The position numbers and the translations under genes are program-made. From the NCBI GenBank assembly GCA_039819095.1, contig JBCBSP010000001.1, forward strand, positions 427,046 to 491,045: a stretch of 64,000 nt of DNA. The letters run 5' to 3'. This DNA is from JBCBSP01 sp039819095. Lineage in GTDB: Bacteria > Pseudomonadota > Alphaproteobacteria > Caulobacterales > Maricaulaceae. Below the pieces are notes generated by a model that was not told where the DNA came from, made no database searches, and was given only the letters and a program-made list of their open reading frames with translations. Below are positions 26,664 to 34,859 of the stretch, one piece after another (position 1 is the stretch's first letter; every line of letters starts with the position of its first letter).

Positions 26664-27944
26664 ATGAAGCGCCCGATCGCCCTTCTCATTGCTCTGACCG
26701 GCCTGGTTTCGATTTCCCAGGCCGCGCTTGCCGGTGAGCCGCACCGTCGGCTCGTCATTGGCGGCGAGTGCCAGGGGTGTGACTTTTCCGGAGCCAATCT
26801 CGCCGGCGCCCACCTTGTAGGAGGCCAGTTCCAGGGCGGCGATTTTTCTGGAGCCCAGCTTCTGAACGCGCGCATCGTCGACACTGAGCTGCCCGGCGCG
26901 GACTTCGCCGAGGCGGAGTTGTCCGGCGCCAGCATTACCGAAGTAAACCTGATCGGCGCGGATCTCACCGAGATCGGCCTGGAGAACGCCAGGCTGCGCC
27001 GGGTTGATCTGTCCGGCGCCCAGCTGACGAGCGCCCGCTTCGCCGGGGCTCACTTCATCGTGGTGGATCTGTCCAGCGCGGATGCCGTCTCGGCGCAGTT
27101 TTCCAATGTCGAAGGACGCTGGCTGGATTTAAGCGGCATCGATGCGCGTCGAGCAGACTTCACGGGCGCAAAGCTGATCAATGCCGGATTTCGGGGCGCG
27201 GATCTGCGCGGCGCGGACTTCACGGGCGCGATCCTCGCTCAAACGAGCCTGGCCGGGGCGGATCTGCGTGACGCACAGATGAGCGGAACGGCGCTGGCTG
27301 GCGTGAATCTGAGCGATGCCGACTTGCGCCATGTCGAAGGGCTGATCGCTGAGCAGTTCGTTCAGGCGTGCGCTGACGCCCCGCCGCGCCTTCCAGAGGC
27401 GCTGACAGAAACGGTGAGCCTGCCGGCCTGCGTGACGAACCCGTCTGCGCAACGCGCCGCCCAGGGTGATTTCATGGCCCAGGTCGAGGCGCAGCGCCGC
27501 GCCGGCATGCTGGAGGCGCGCCAGGCCTTCCTGGTCGCCCTGGACGGTCTTGAACGTTCCAGCGTCACCGAAACCTGGAATCATGAAGCGCTGCGCGCCG
27601 CTCGCGAAGCCCTGCATGAGGCCGCCGAGGCCGCAGCTCGCAGCGCCGCTGAAGCGGAAGCTGAAGCACGCGAAGCCATTCTGGAAGCGCAACAGGAATG
27701 GCGCTTTGAAATCCGCCGGGCTGAGGTCGGCGAGCCGGTGCGCATAATCCTGGAAACAGCCGCCTCGACCCCGGCGGCTACGAAGCAACCGCCTCTTCCT
27801 CCGGTCCGCAATGCGCCTGAAGCTCCGCTGCCGCCTGACCTCGCGTTGCCGCCTTACCCGCTTGACATTGAACCGGACGAGCCGGACGAACCGGGCCGCA
27901 ACCAGGCCTTAGGCCTGGCCGGCGCACCTGACGAGCCGCGCTGA
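26664..27944 (+). CDS. Secreted pentapeptide-repeat protein with helical and Pro-rich tail
   Basis: A 426-residue protein with a signal peptide (about 1-23), then IGGECQGCDFSGANL, a CxxC cap like that of the preceding gene. About 40 pentapeptides (about residues 35-225) end in GLIAEQFVQACADAPPRLPE..LPAC. A long Ala/Glu/Arg-rich helix, probably coiled coil (about 270-345), and an acidic Pro-rich tail (about 360-426) are absent from the smaller paralogue. No known enzymatic motif is present. I infer a periplasmic or surface scaffold; the tail could reach a partner or the cell wall. Confidence 0.83.
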   Translation: MKRPIALLIALTGLVSISQAALAGEPHRRLVIGGECQGCDFSGANLAGAHLVGGQFQGGDFSGAQLLNARIVDTELPGADFAEAELSGASITEVNLIGADLTEIGLENARLRRVDLSGAQLTSARFAGAHFIVVDLSSADAVSAQFSNVEGRWLDLSGIDARRADFTGAKLINAGFRGADLRGADFTGAILAQTSLAGADLRDAQMSGTALAGVNLSDADLRHVEGLIAEQFVQACADAPPRLPEALTETVSLPACVTNPSAQRAAQGDFMAQVEAQRRAGMLEARQAFLVALDGLERSSVTETWNHEALRAAREALHEAAEAAARSAAEAEAEAREAILEAQQEWRFEIRRAEVGEPVRIILETAASTPAATKQPPLPPVRNAPEAPLPPDLALPPYPLDIEPDEPDEPGRNQALGLAGAPDEPR

Positions 27945-27964
27945 TCCGGCGAGGACGCCGGATC
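27943..27964. terminator. Inverted repeat between convergent pentapeptide gene and aspS
   Basis: GATCCGGCG (27943-27951) and CGCCGGATC (27956-27964) are perfect complements with a 4-nt loop, starting inside the pentapeptide gene stop codon. No T-run follows on either strand, so termination would be weak or Rho-assisted. Confidence 0.4.
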
Positions 27965-27977
27965 AAAACCTGAAGGC

Positions 27978-29792
27978 TCAGTCCTTCTTCACGTCCGGCA
28001 GAACCGTGCGCAGGTGAAGCTCGCGCAGCTGGCGCGGCTCGGCGGACGCCGGCGCATTCATCATCAAATCGCGGGCCTGCTGGTCTTTCGGGAACATCAC
28101 CACCTCGCGGAGATTTTCCTCGCCCGCCAGCAGCATGACGATCCGGTCCACGCCCGGCGCAATGCCGCCGTGCGGGGGCGCGCCGTAGCGGAAGGCGTTG
28201 AGCATGCCGCCAAAGGCTTCCTCGACCACCTCTTCGCCATAGCCGGCGTATTCGAAGGCTTTCAGCATGACGTCCGGGCGGTGGTTCCGGATCGCGCCGG
28301 AGGAAAGCTCAACCCCGTTGCAGACGATGTCGTACTGCCAAGCCTTAAGGCCAAGCAGCGCCTCATGATCACCCTTGTCCAGCGCCATGAAGGCGTCCAC
28401 ATCCATCTGCGGCATTGAGAACGGGTTGTGGGAAAATTCCACCTTCTTCTCATCTTCATCCCACTCATACATCGGGAAATCGACGATCCAGCAGAACTTG
28501 AACACGCCTTCTTCAAACAGCCCCAGATCGCGCCCGACCACGTCGCGCGCGCGCCCGGCGAAGCTGGCGAAGTCCTTCGGCTGACCGGCTGCAAAGAAGA
28601 CCGCATCTCCGGCTTCAAGCCCAAGCTGGGTGCGGATCGCTTCGGTGCGTTCAGGACCGATGTTTTTCGCGATCGGACCTGCGCCTTCCAGCACGCCATC
28701 GGCCTCGCGCCAGAAGATATAGCCGAGCCCCGGCTGGCCTTCCTTCTGAGCCCAGGAATTCATCCGGTCGCAGAAGGCCCGGCTGCCGCCGGCCTTGCCC
28801 GGGATCGCCCAGACCTCGACGGCCGGGTTCTTCTCGATCATGCCCGCGAAGACCTTGAAGCCGGAGCCGGCGAAATGCTCGGTCACCGCTTCCATCTCGA
28901 TCGGGTTTCTCAGATCCGGCTTGTCGGAGCCGTATTTGCGCATCGCTTCAGCGTAAGGAATGCGCGGGAACGGCGCCGGGGTCACCTTCGTGTCCCCTGC
29001 GAACTCTTCGAACAGCCCGTGCAGCACCGGTTCGATGGCGGCGAACACATCGTCCTGATCGACGAAGCTCATTTCCATATCGAGCTGATAGAATTCGCCC
29101 GGCGCGCGGTCGGCGCGCGCATCCTCGTCACGGAAGCATGGCGCGATCTGGAAATAGCGGTCAAAGCCGGCGACCATGATCAGCTGTTTGAACTGCTGCG
29201 GCGCTTGGGGCAGCGCATAGAACTTACCCGGATGCAGGCGCGACGGGACCAGGAAGTCGCGCGCGCCTTCAGGCGATGACGCCGTCAGGATCGGGGTTTG
29301 ATACTCGGTGAACCCGCCCTCCACCATGCGCCGGCGGATCGAGTCGATGATCTGCGAACGCAAGACGATGCGCTGGTGCAGGCTTTCCCGGCGCAGATCG
29401 ACATAGCGGTGCTTTAAACGCACTTCTTCAGACCAGTCCGGCTCGCCGAAGACGGGAAGCGGCAATTCTTCAGCTGCGGACTGCACCGCCATCTCATCAA
29501 CGATGAGCTCCACCTCGCCGGTCGGCAGGTTCGGGTTCACGGTGTCGTCGCTGCGCGCAACGATCTTGCCGGTCACGGTCACGACGCTTTCAGCGCGCAT
29601 CCGCTCCAGCGCAGCGAAGTGCGGGTTGTCAGGCTCCAGCACGCACTGGGTCAGGCCGTAATGGTCGCGCAGATCCACAAAAAGCAGACCGCCATGGTCG
29701 CGTTTACGGTGGATCCAGCCGGACAGCCGCGCAGTCTCGCCAACATCGGACTTGCGCAGCTCTCCGCACGAATGGGTGCGATAAGCGTGCAT
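27978..29792 (-). CDS. aspS: Aspartyl-tRNA synthetase, bacterial type
   Basis: Class II synthetase of 604 residues charging tRNA-Asp. An N-terminal OB-fold anticodon domain (about 1-110, ARLSGWIHRKRDHGGLLFVDLRDHYG) leads to the catalytic core, with motif 2 near FRDEDARADRAPGEFYQLD and motif 3 GIAPGVDRIVMLL. The ~100-residue GAD insertion typical of bacterial AspRS lies between them. Some alphaproteobacterial AspRS also charge tRNA-Asn for transamidation; I cannot decide that from this window. It is divergent from plsC. Confidence 0.96.
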   Translation of the reverse strand: MHAYRTHSCGELRKSDVGETARLSGWIHRKRDHGGLLFVDLRDHYGLTQCVLEPDNPHFAALERMRAESVVTVTGKIVARSDDTVNPNLPTGEVELIVDEMAVQSAAEELPLPVFGEPDWSEEVRLKHRYVDLRRESLHQRIVLRSQIIDSIRRRMVEGGFTEYQTPILTASSPEGARDFLVPSRLHPGKFYALPQAPQQFKQLIMVAGFDRYFQIAPCFRDEDARADRAPGEFYQLDMEMSFVDQDDVFAAIEPVLHGLFEEFAGDTKVTPAPFPRIPYAEAMRKYGSDKPDLRNPIEMEAVTEHFAGSGFKVFAGMIEKNPAVEVWAIPGKAGGSRAFCDRMNSWAQKEGQPGLGYIFWREADGVLEGAGPIAKNIGPERTEAIRTQLGLEAGDAVFFAAGQPKDFASFAGRARDVVGRDLGLFEEGVFKFCWIVDFPMYEWDEDEKKVEFSHNPFSMPQMDVDAFMALDKGDHEALLGLKAWQYDIVCNGVELSSGAIRNHRPDVMLKAFEYAGYGEEVVEEAFGGMLNAFRYGAPPHGGIAPGVDRIVMLLAGEENLREVVMFPKDQQARDLMMNAPASAEPRQLRELHLRTVLPDVKKD

Positions 29793-30038
29793 GGACAGTC
29801 TCGTCTCTTCAGGGCTGGAAAACCGCCGTTTGGGCGGCCTTCGAAATCGCGCGCAAAAGGCGACGGAACGCCAGCAATGTCAAGCAATCGAGGCCGATCA
29901 CGGCAGTCGCATCGACCGCTGCGATGGCGAGCGCGCAGGAAAACCGCTGCGCGCAGCGATGGCGCGCGCTAAGGTGCTTGCAAGACGAGCCTGTCCGCCA
30001 GAAAGACGGGCCGTCATCTAACCGGGGAGGACGCGGCC

Positions 30039-30824
30039 ATTTCAGGCCTGCGCGCGCATATCTTTCACACGGGCTTCTGGGCGATCTCCGGCTTTCTGGC
30101 GATCGTCTTCTGCCCGCTGGCGCTCCTGCCCGGTCGCAAGGCCATCGTCACAGCGATCCATATCTACACAAGGCTGATGACCGGCTGGATGGCCGTGTGC
30201 GGATTGAAGCTTCGCGTGGAGGGCATGGACAAGGTCGAAGCCGCCGGCGGCGCCATACTCGCGGCCAAGCATCAGTCCTACGGCGATGGGATCAGCCTGG
30301 TCTCGCGCCGGGCGGATCTGGCCTATGTGATCGGCGATCACATGCTGCGCTTCCCGCTGGTCGGTTCGATCTTGAAAAGCACCGAGGCGGTCGTGGTCGA
30401 TAATGTCGCCGGACGGCGCGCGAACGCGGTTTCCGGGTTCGGCTTCCATGCCGGATGCGACCGCTTGCGCGCCGATCAACGCGATGTGCTCATCTTCCCC
30501 GAAGGCGGCATGAGCGCAGTCGGACGCAAGCAGCGCTACCGGCGCGGCGTCTACAAGCTCTACGCTGAGCTTGACCGCCCGGTCTTTCCGGTCGCGACCA
30601 ATCTAGGTCTCTACTGGCCGGAGATGGAGTGGGTGCTTCACCCTGGCGAAGCGCGCGTTGAGATCCTCGATCCCATTGAGCCGGGCCTGGACCCGTCAAG
30701 CTTCATGCGTCGGCTGGAAGACGCCATCGAGACGCGCACGCACGAACTTGTCCAGCTGGGCCGCGCCGACCGCGCCCGGCGGTCGAAACCGGACGCCAGA
30801 AGCGCCGCAGAGGATCACCCATGA
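30039..30824 (+). CDS. plsC: 1-acyl-sn-glycerol-3-phosphate acyltransferase (apparent ATT start)
   Basis: Makes phosphatidic acid from lysophosphatidic acid at the inner membrane. The acyltransferase motif HQSYGD (HxxxxD) and FPEGGMS (variant of FPEGTRS) are present. The frame opens at 29973, but its first ATG (30177) falls after the N-terminal membrane helix (HTGFWAISGFLAIVFCPLAL) that family members have. A strong GGGGAGG (30024-30030) lies 8 nt before ATT at 30039, so I place the start there (261 residues). CTG at 30048 is the other candidate. The stop overlaps the start of the LplT-like gene (ATGA), so the two are coupled. Confidence 0.8.
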   Translation: MSGLRAHIFHTGFWAISGFLAIVFCPLALLPGRKAIVTAIHIYTRLMTGWMAVCGLKLRVEGMDKVEAAGGAILAAKHQSYGDGISLVSRRADLAYVIGDHMLRFPLVGSILKSTEAVVVDNVAGRRANAVSGFGFHAGCDRLRADQRDVLIFPEGGMSAVGRKQRYRRGVYKLYAELDRPVFPVATNLGLYWPEMEWVLHPGEARVEILDPIEPGLDPSSFMRRLEDAIETRTHELVQLGRADRARRSKPDARSAAEDHP

Positions 30825-32128
30825 GCCTTAAAACCGCTGGCGCGCTAGTCACCACGCGTCGCTTCGTTCCGCTCTGGCTTGCCCAGACGCTCGGCGCTTT
30901 CAACGACAATCTCTTCCGCTATTCGCTCGTCACGCTGGCGGCCTATCAGGGTTTCTCGGTTCTGGGTCTGGAGCGCGAAGTGATGGCGCCGATCGCGGCG
31001 ACCGCCTTCACCCTGCCCATCTTCATGTTCTCAGCCGTCGCCGGGCAGCTGGCCGATCGCTATGACCGCACCGCCATTATGCGGGTGACGAAGTTCATCG
31101 AGATCTTCCTCATGCTGATTGCGGCCGCCGGCTTCCTGCTGGGTGATGCGCGGCTTCTTCTGCTCGCGCTTTTCCTGATGGGCGTGCAGACGGCCTTCTT
31201 CATTCCCGCACGCACTTCCGCCATGCCGACCCTTCTGGAGCCCTCAGAGCTCGTAACAGCCAATGCGCTGGTATCCGGCACGGTGAATGTCGCCATCCTG
31301 GCAGGAGCGATTGGCGGCACGGCGCTCATCGCCATGACATGGGGGCTGAACGCCATCAGCGGCGCGTTGATCATCTGCGCCGTGATCGGCTGGCTCGCAA
31401 TCCGTCAGGGCGCGCCGGCGAAACCGAGCGAGCCGGTGGATCGGATCAACTGGAATATCATCACCGAGACGGCGCGGATTCTCGGCTATGTCTTCAAGCT
31501 TCAAGAGGTGCTGCGCCCGCTCCTCGGCGTCGCCTGGTTCTGGATGATGGCCGCCGCCGTGGTCACGCTCCTGCCGATCTTCACGCGCGACGTGCTGCAC
31601 GCCGATCCGCTTGTGGTGGCGCTGTTTCAGCTGCTCTTCACAGTCGGCGCGGCGGCCGGGGCCATATTATGCGGTCTTCTGACCCGCGGCGGCGACGCCA
31701 TCGTGTTTACATTGATCGGGGCTGTGGGGCTCGTCGTCTTTCCGCTTGATCTGGCGCTGTACACTTTCAGCTATCAGCCGTCGGGCAGCGAGACCTCGCT
31801 GACGGGCGTGGCGGACTTCATCGCGGATCCGGCCAATCGCCGCATCATGATCGATCTGGTCTGCGCCGCAGTCGCGGGCGGCTTCTTCGTGGTGCCGCTG
31901 CAGGCGATGATCCAGCGCCGCGCAACGCCGGAGCGTCGCGGACGCATACTGGCTGGCAGCGGCATCCTCAACGGCGCCTCGGCAAGCCTCGGTCAGTTCG
32001 TGCTGGCCGGGCTGGCGCTTGTGAACGCGCCTTTGCAGGGCGCCTTCATCTTCGTAGCGCTGGGTTCGCTGATCGCAGCGGTGTTCACCCTCACGCGCAT
32101 TCTCGCGCGCAGAAACGCACCGGGCTGA
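30821..32128 (+). CDS. MFS transporter, LplT-like (lysophospholipid flippase candidate)
   Basis: A 435-residue inner-membrane protein with about 12 predicted helices. The N-terminus (PLWLAQTLGAFNDNLFRYSL) is the signature of the LplT branch of the major facilitator superfamily. The MFS loop motif is visible as GQLADRYDRTAIMR. LplT moves lysophospholipids inward for re-acylation; in many bacteria it is adjacent or fused to an acyltransferase. Here it overlaps plsC by 4 bp, which supports a lysophospholipid-recycling unit. Substrate assignment is inferred from this context. Confidence 0.82.
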   Translation: MSLKTAGALVTTRRFVPLWLAQTLGAFNDNLFRYSLVTLAAYQGFSVLGLEREVMAPIAATAFTLPIFMFSAVAGQLADRYDRTAIMRVTKFIEIFLMLIAAAGFLLGDARLLLLALFLMGVQTAFFIPARTSAMPTLLEPSELVTANALVSGTVNVAILAGAIGGTALIAMTWGLNAISGALIICAVIGWLAIRQGAPAKPSEPVDRINWNIITETARILGYVFKLQEVLRPLLGVAWFWMMAAAVVTLLPIFTRDVLHADPLVVALFQLLFTVGAAAGAILCGLLTRGGDAIVFTLIGAVGLVVFPLDLALYTFSYQPSGSETSLTGVADFIADPANRRIMIDLVCAAVAGGFFVVPLQAMIQRRATPERRGRILAGSGILNGASASLGQFVLAGLALVNAPLQGAFIFVALGSLIAAVFTLTRILARRNAPG

Positions 32129-32174
32129 AACCAGCACCTCGCCAAACCGGGCGAGCGGCGCTAAACGGGCGCGC

Positions 32175-33329
32175 ATGGAATTGATCACGACCACAAAGGC
32201 GCTGGCTGAGGCCTGCCGCCAACTCGCCCAAAACGACTTCGTCGCCGTCGACACCGAATTCATGCGCGAGACGACCTTCTGGCCGCAGCTCTGCCTGATC
32301 CAGGCCGCTGGCGGCGAGACCGAAGTCCTCATCGACCCGCTCAGCGAAGACATCGATCTGGAGCCGTTTTTCGCGCTCATGCGCGATCAAAACGTGATGA
32401 AGGTCTTCCACGCCTGCCGGCAGGATCTGGAAATCTTCTTCCACAAGGGTGGCGAGCTGATCCCCGCCCCCCTCTTCGATACCCAGATCGCCGCCATGGC
32501 GGTCGGGCTTGGCGATTCGATCTCGTACGACAATCTGGTCAGCGCCATGCTCGGGCGTTCCGTCGACAAGGGCTCGCGCTTCACCGACTGGTCGCGCCGT
32601 CCGCTCTCCAGTAAACAAGCCGCCTATGCTTTGGCGGACGTGACCCATCTGCGCGATCTCTACCCGGCTCTGCGCGACAGGCTGGCCGAACGCAGGCGGG
32701 AAGTCTGGCTGGCTGAAGAGATGAAACTCCTAACCAACCCGTCGACCTACCGCATGGAGCCGGCCGAAGCCTGGCGCCGGTTGAAACTGCGCAAGGTTAC
32801 GCCGAAATGGCTCGCCGCGCTGAAAGCCGCCGCCGCCTGGCGCGAAACCGAAGCCCAGACCCGCGACATGCCGCGCAGCCGGATCATGAAAGACGATGGG
32901 CTGTATGAACTCGCACACGCGGGCCCGACATCGACCGAACAATTGGAAGGCCTGCGCGGCTCACCGCGCGGGTTTGAGCGCTCAAAACCGGCCCAACGCC
33001 TCATAGAACAGATGAAAACGGCGCTGGCCGATCCGGAAAGTTATGCGCCTAAGGTGAAGAAACCCGCGCCGGCGCCCTCCAATATCGGTCCGGTCGTTGA
33101 GATGCTGAAAGTGCTGCTGCGCGCGGTCTCTGAACGGGCTGGCGTTGCGCCGCGCCTGATCGCGAACGTTCCGGATCTGGAGCGCATCGCAGCGGACGAC
33201 GAGGCTGATGTCGGGGCCCTGAGCGGCTGGCGCCGGCAGGTCTTTGGCGAACAGGCTCTGAAATTGAAACGCGGCGAGCTGGCGCTGGTGATCGAGAACG
33301 GCGAAGTGGAAGTCGTGGAACTGGAATAG
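32175..33329 (+). CDS. rnd: Ribonuclease D
   Basis: 3'-5' exoribonuclease for tRNA 3'-end maturation, 384 residues. DEDD motifs: VAVDTEFMRE (ExoI), KVFHACRQDLEIF (ExoII) and YALADVTHL (ExoIII, DEDDy type with Tyr). A HRDC RNA-binding domain follows (about residues 205-290), plus a second helical domain. It ends six bases before the stop of the convergent ppx gene. Confidence 0.95.
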   Translation: MELITTTKALAEACRQLAQNDFVAVDTEFMRETTFWPQLCLIQAAGGETEVLIDPLSEDIDLEPFFALMRDQNVMKVFHACRQDLEIFFHKGGELIPAPLFDTQIAAMAVGLGDSISYDNLVSAMLGRSVDKGSRFTDWSRRPLSSKQAAYALADVTHLRDLYPALRDRLAERRREVWLAEEMKLLTNPSTYRMEPAEAWRRLKLRKVTPKWLAALKAAAAWRETEAQTRDMPRSRIMKDDGLYELAHAGPTSTEQLEGLRGSPRGFERSKPAQRLIEQMKTALADPESYAPKVKKPAPAPSNIGPVVEMLKVLLRAVSERAGVAPRLIANVPDLERIAADDEADVGALSGWRRQVFGEQALKLKRGELALVIENGEVEVVELE

Positions 33330-33335
33330 CGCCCG

Positions 33336-34859
33336 CTAAGCGGTTTGCGCCTTCAGTCCCAGCGCGGCGGCGAGCTGCTCGAAACGCTGCCGGGCCCGCT
33401 CCACGACTAGCTCTTCACGGCCCTGCTGAACATGCAGCATGAGACGCTCGTCAGAGCGCTTCAGGCGAAATGCTGAGAGGACGCCGGCTGACCGGCCCGA
33501 CAGCGCGGCGCCCAGCCGAAGTGCGAGACCGAGCCGCATGGCGGCTTCGGCCTGCTCATCGCTCAGAAGACGTTCACACAGTTCGCTATTGAGCGCAGGC
33601 TTGCGGCCCTCATAGCGGTGGTGCACGACCAGCGACAGGAAGGCGCGCTGAGGATGGGTGATGCCGCCGAAGGGCGCGTAGAGCACTTGCTGAGCGGCAA
33701 GCTCAGCGCGGTGATCGGGATGCATGCGCGAGCCGAGATCAGCCAGGCGCGCTGCCGCAGCGCGCAGTCGAATATCATCACCCGACGAGAACCAGCCTGG
33801 TTCGGGCTTGAATACCGGCTCGATCCACGCCGCCAGCGCCGGCCCGAAGCCGGGCTCAGGGCTGACGGGACGCGCCAGGGCCGCCGCGCCTTCAATCAGC
33901 GGATCGCCCTTGGCCAGAAGGTTGAGGTCCTGGCTGAAGACCACCCCCTCGCGTAGCCCATAGGCTGAGAAGACAACGCGCTTGAAGCCTCCGCGTTTCA
34001 CGATCCGTTTGAGCAGCTGGGCCGCATAAGGCAGCGTCGCCGCCCGCTTTGAGGACACGCCCGGTGTGTCGGCGATCGACGCTTCGGTGAGGGAGGATGC
34101 GAAGTCCGCCGCGCGCAGCACCCTGTCACGCTCAAGCGTGTATTGATGCAAAAGCCCGAGCGGATGACCGTAGAGCGCCATTGCAAGGCGTGCAAAAGAC
34201 CGCCAGGCGCCGCCCACCGCATAGAATTCAGGCCCGGAGCCCTTCAACAGATCCGCCGCCTCGTCCAGCCCCGCCTCGATGAGCGGCTTTTGCTCTCGCG
34301 CATCACCGGGCGGGCCTTCGAACACCGAGAGCGGGCCAAGCGGCAGGGAGACCGACGGGCCGACCTCGCGTCCGTTCAGGCGCGTCAGCTCGACGCTAGA
34401 GCCTCCCAGATCGCCGGCGACGCCATGCCCATCGCCTATGCCCGCCAAAACGCCCAGGGTTGAAAGCCGCCCCTCCTCAGGGCCGTCAATGACCTGTATC
34501 TCCATGCGAGCCTGCTTCGCGGCGCGTCGCACAAACTGGGCGCCGTCCTTGGCGTCGCGCACAGCCGCCGTGGCTACCGCACGTCGGTCGATGACGCCCT
34601 TGGCGTCCAGCAGGCTGGAAAAACGGCGCAGCGCCCGCAACGCCGCTTCCACCCCTTCAGGATGAAGCGAACCACTCGTGCGAAGGCCCCGGCCGAGCCC
34701 GGCCATGGTCTTCTCGTTGAACACCGGCCAGACCGCCCGGCCCTCCAGACGGAACTGCACCAGGCGCACCGAGTTCGACCCGATATCAATCACCGCCAGA
34801 TCCCGTCGCGCCGGCGCCGAAGCGGGATCGTTGGCGGGCTTATCCCGCGCCGGCAGCAT
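33336..34859 (-). CDS. ppx: Exopolyphosphatase (Ppx/GppA family)
   Basis: Hydrolyses terminal phosphate of polyphosphate and possibly pppGpp. At 507 residues it is a typical alphaproteobacterial length. The actin-like ATPase fold shows phosphate-1 motif AVIDIGSNSVRLVQF and phosphate-2 motif AGDLGGSSVELTRL. The C-terminal half is an HD-like helical extension. Its start lies inside the last 20 bp of ppk, the enzyme of the opposite direction, so the two are coupled in one transcript. Ppx versus GppA activity cannot be told apart from sequence alone. Confidence 0.92.
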   Translation of the reverse strand: MLPARDKPANDPASAPARRDLAVIDIGSNSVRLVQFRLEGRAVWPVFNEKTMAGLGRGLRTSGSLHPEGVEAALRALRRFSSLLDAKGVIDRRAVATAAVRDAKDGAQFVRRAAKQARMEIQVIDGPEEGRLSTLGVLAGIGDGHGVAGDLGGSSVELTRLNGREVGPSVSLPLGPLSVFEGPPGDAREQKPLIEAGLDEAADLLKGSGPEFYAVGGAWRSFARLAMALYGHPLGLLHQYTLERDRVLRAADFASSLTEASIADTPGVSSKRAATLPYAAQLLKRIVKRGGFKRVVFSAYGLREGVVFSQDLNLLAKGDPLIEGAAALARPVSPEPGFGPALAAWIEPVFKPEPGWFSSGDDIRLRAAAARLADLGSRMHPDHRAELAAQQVLYAPFGGITHPQRAFLSLVVHHRYEGRKPALNSELCERLLSDEQAEAAMRLGLALRLGAALSGRSAGVLSAFRLKRSDERLMLHVQQGREELVVERARQRFEQLAAALGLKAQTA

